From NCBI RefSeq assembly GCF_000524195.1, contig NW_020170502.1, forward strand, positions 131,916 to 195,915: a DNA stretch of 64,000 nt. Direction: 5' to 3'. Below, in pieces: positions 63,690-64,000 of this stretch. The stretch is from Echinococcus granulosus. Lineage: Eukaryota > Platyhelminthes > Cestoda > Cyclophyllidea > Taeniidae. The first letter of the stretch is position 1; each line of letters begins with the position of its first letter. The notes beneath the pieces are model-generated. The model searched no databases and was not told the origin of the DNA. It saw nothing but the letters and a program-made list of their open reading frames with translations. Both the position numbers and the translations under genes were made by a program.

Positions 63690-63905
63690 TCGACTAGTAG
63701 ATGGATGGAGCCAAAATATATAAGTTGATGGACAAAATCGGGAAAGATGAATTTCGATAGGATGGACGCCGGATGAATGGGTGCGATATGGATGAATACG
63801 GGCTGGTAGGGTGCAAGGATGGAGTGATGGATACCGAATGAATGGATACGGGTTAGTTGGACGGATAGACGGGTAGGTAGACAGATGGATATGGATGGAT
63901 GGATG
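63690..63905. repeat. Imperfect GGAT/TGGA-rich tandem repeat
   Basis: Degenerate TGGATGGA-type units, similar to the (ATCC)n array at 14455, make up this stretch. Its translations are low-complexity. Confidence 0.8.
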
Positions 63906-64000
63906 CAAGACGGAGCATAGGTAACCAGGTAAGCGAATATCAAAAGAAGTCTTCTCTCAAATTTATTATGACACATTTAAAATGCCTTACATTACATAAA

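Noticed and set aside
63636..63976. Minus-strand frames rich in His, Pro, Ser and Ile
   Set aside because: They are translations of the TGGA-type tandem repeat.

Overview
This window looks like nuclear DNA of a parasitic flatworm, a cestode or possibly a trematode. The signs are intron-rich genes with GT-AG introns from about 31 nt to over 4 kb, AT-rich and repeat-laden intergenic DNA, a venom-allergen-like CAP protein, and clear orthologues of TPPP, TTC39 and the mitochondrial glutamate carrier. The phylum is inferred from gene content and style. No species-specific marker was recognised. Two 100-N scaffold gaps lie at 14514-14613 and 41390-41489.

Plus strand, left part. After a poorly readable 3.2 kb with one possible minus-strand terminal exon at 250-422, TPPP (p25-alpha tubulin-binding protein, 3 exons, 170 aa) runs 3249-7926. 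About 320 nt downstream is an unrecognised 4-exon gene (8245-9296, 216 aa) whose first exon follows a splice-acceptor-like site five bases before its ATG. TTC39 (tetratricopeptide/DUF3808 family, 15 exons, 630 aa) runs 11713-23565.

Minus strand, centre. The interval 45080 to 24563 is one gene. I assembled 30 exons with GT-AG junctions and consistent phases into an open frame of 2173 residues. It reads signal peptide, two kringles, seven tandem apextrin C-terminal (ApeC)-like units, three EGF-like modules, one fasciclin (FAS1) domain, a transmembrane helix and a short cytoplasmic tail. I know of no described protein with this combination, and it is the most interesting item here. Each ApeC unit has a phase-1 intron at the same Cys-Pro-x-Gly position, the mark of internal tandem duplication.

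Minus strand, right part. An intronless CAP/SCP-TAPS secreted protein lies at 49211-49900. The mitochondrial glutamate carrier (SLC25A22-like, 8 exons, 321 aa) lies at 58573-51556. A signal-peptide plus EGF exon of a secreted protein is at 61784-62117. A candidate plus-strand first exon is at 63152-63303.

Repeats. A dispersed repeat of about 200 bp occurs three times (10116, 59064, 59572, all same orientation). A 16-bp palindrome, GTCACATATATGTGAC and variants, recurs, mostly in introns of the kringle-ApeC gene. Several (ATCC/TGGA)n and (CA)n microsatellites occur, and one spans the first gap. No rRNA, tRNA, CRISPR or complete transposon was found. All gene models are hand-made from splice signals and need transcript support.
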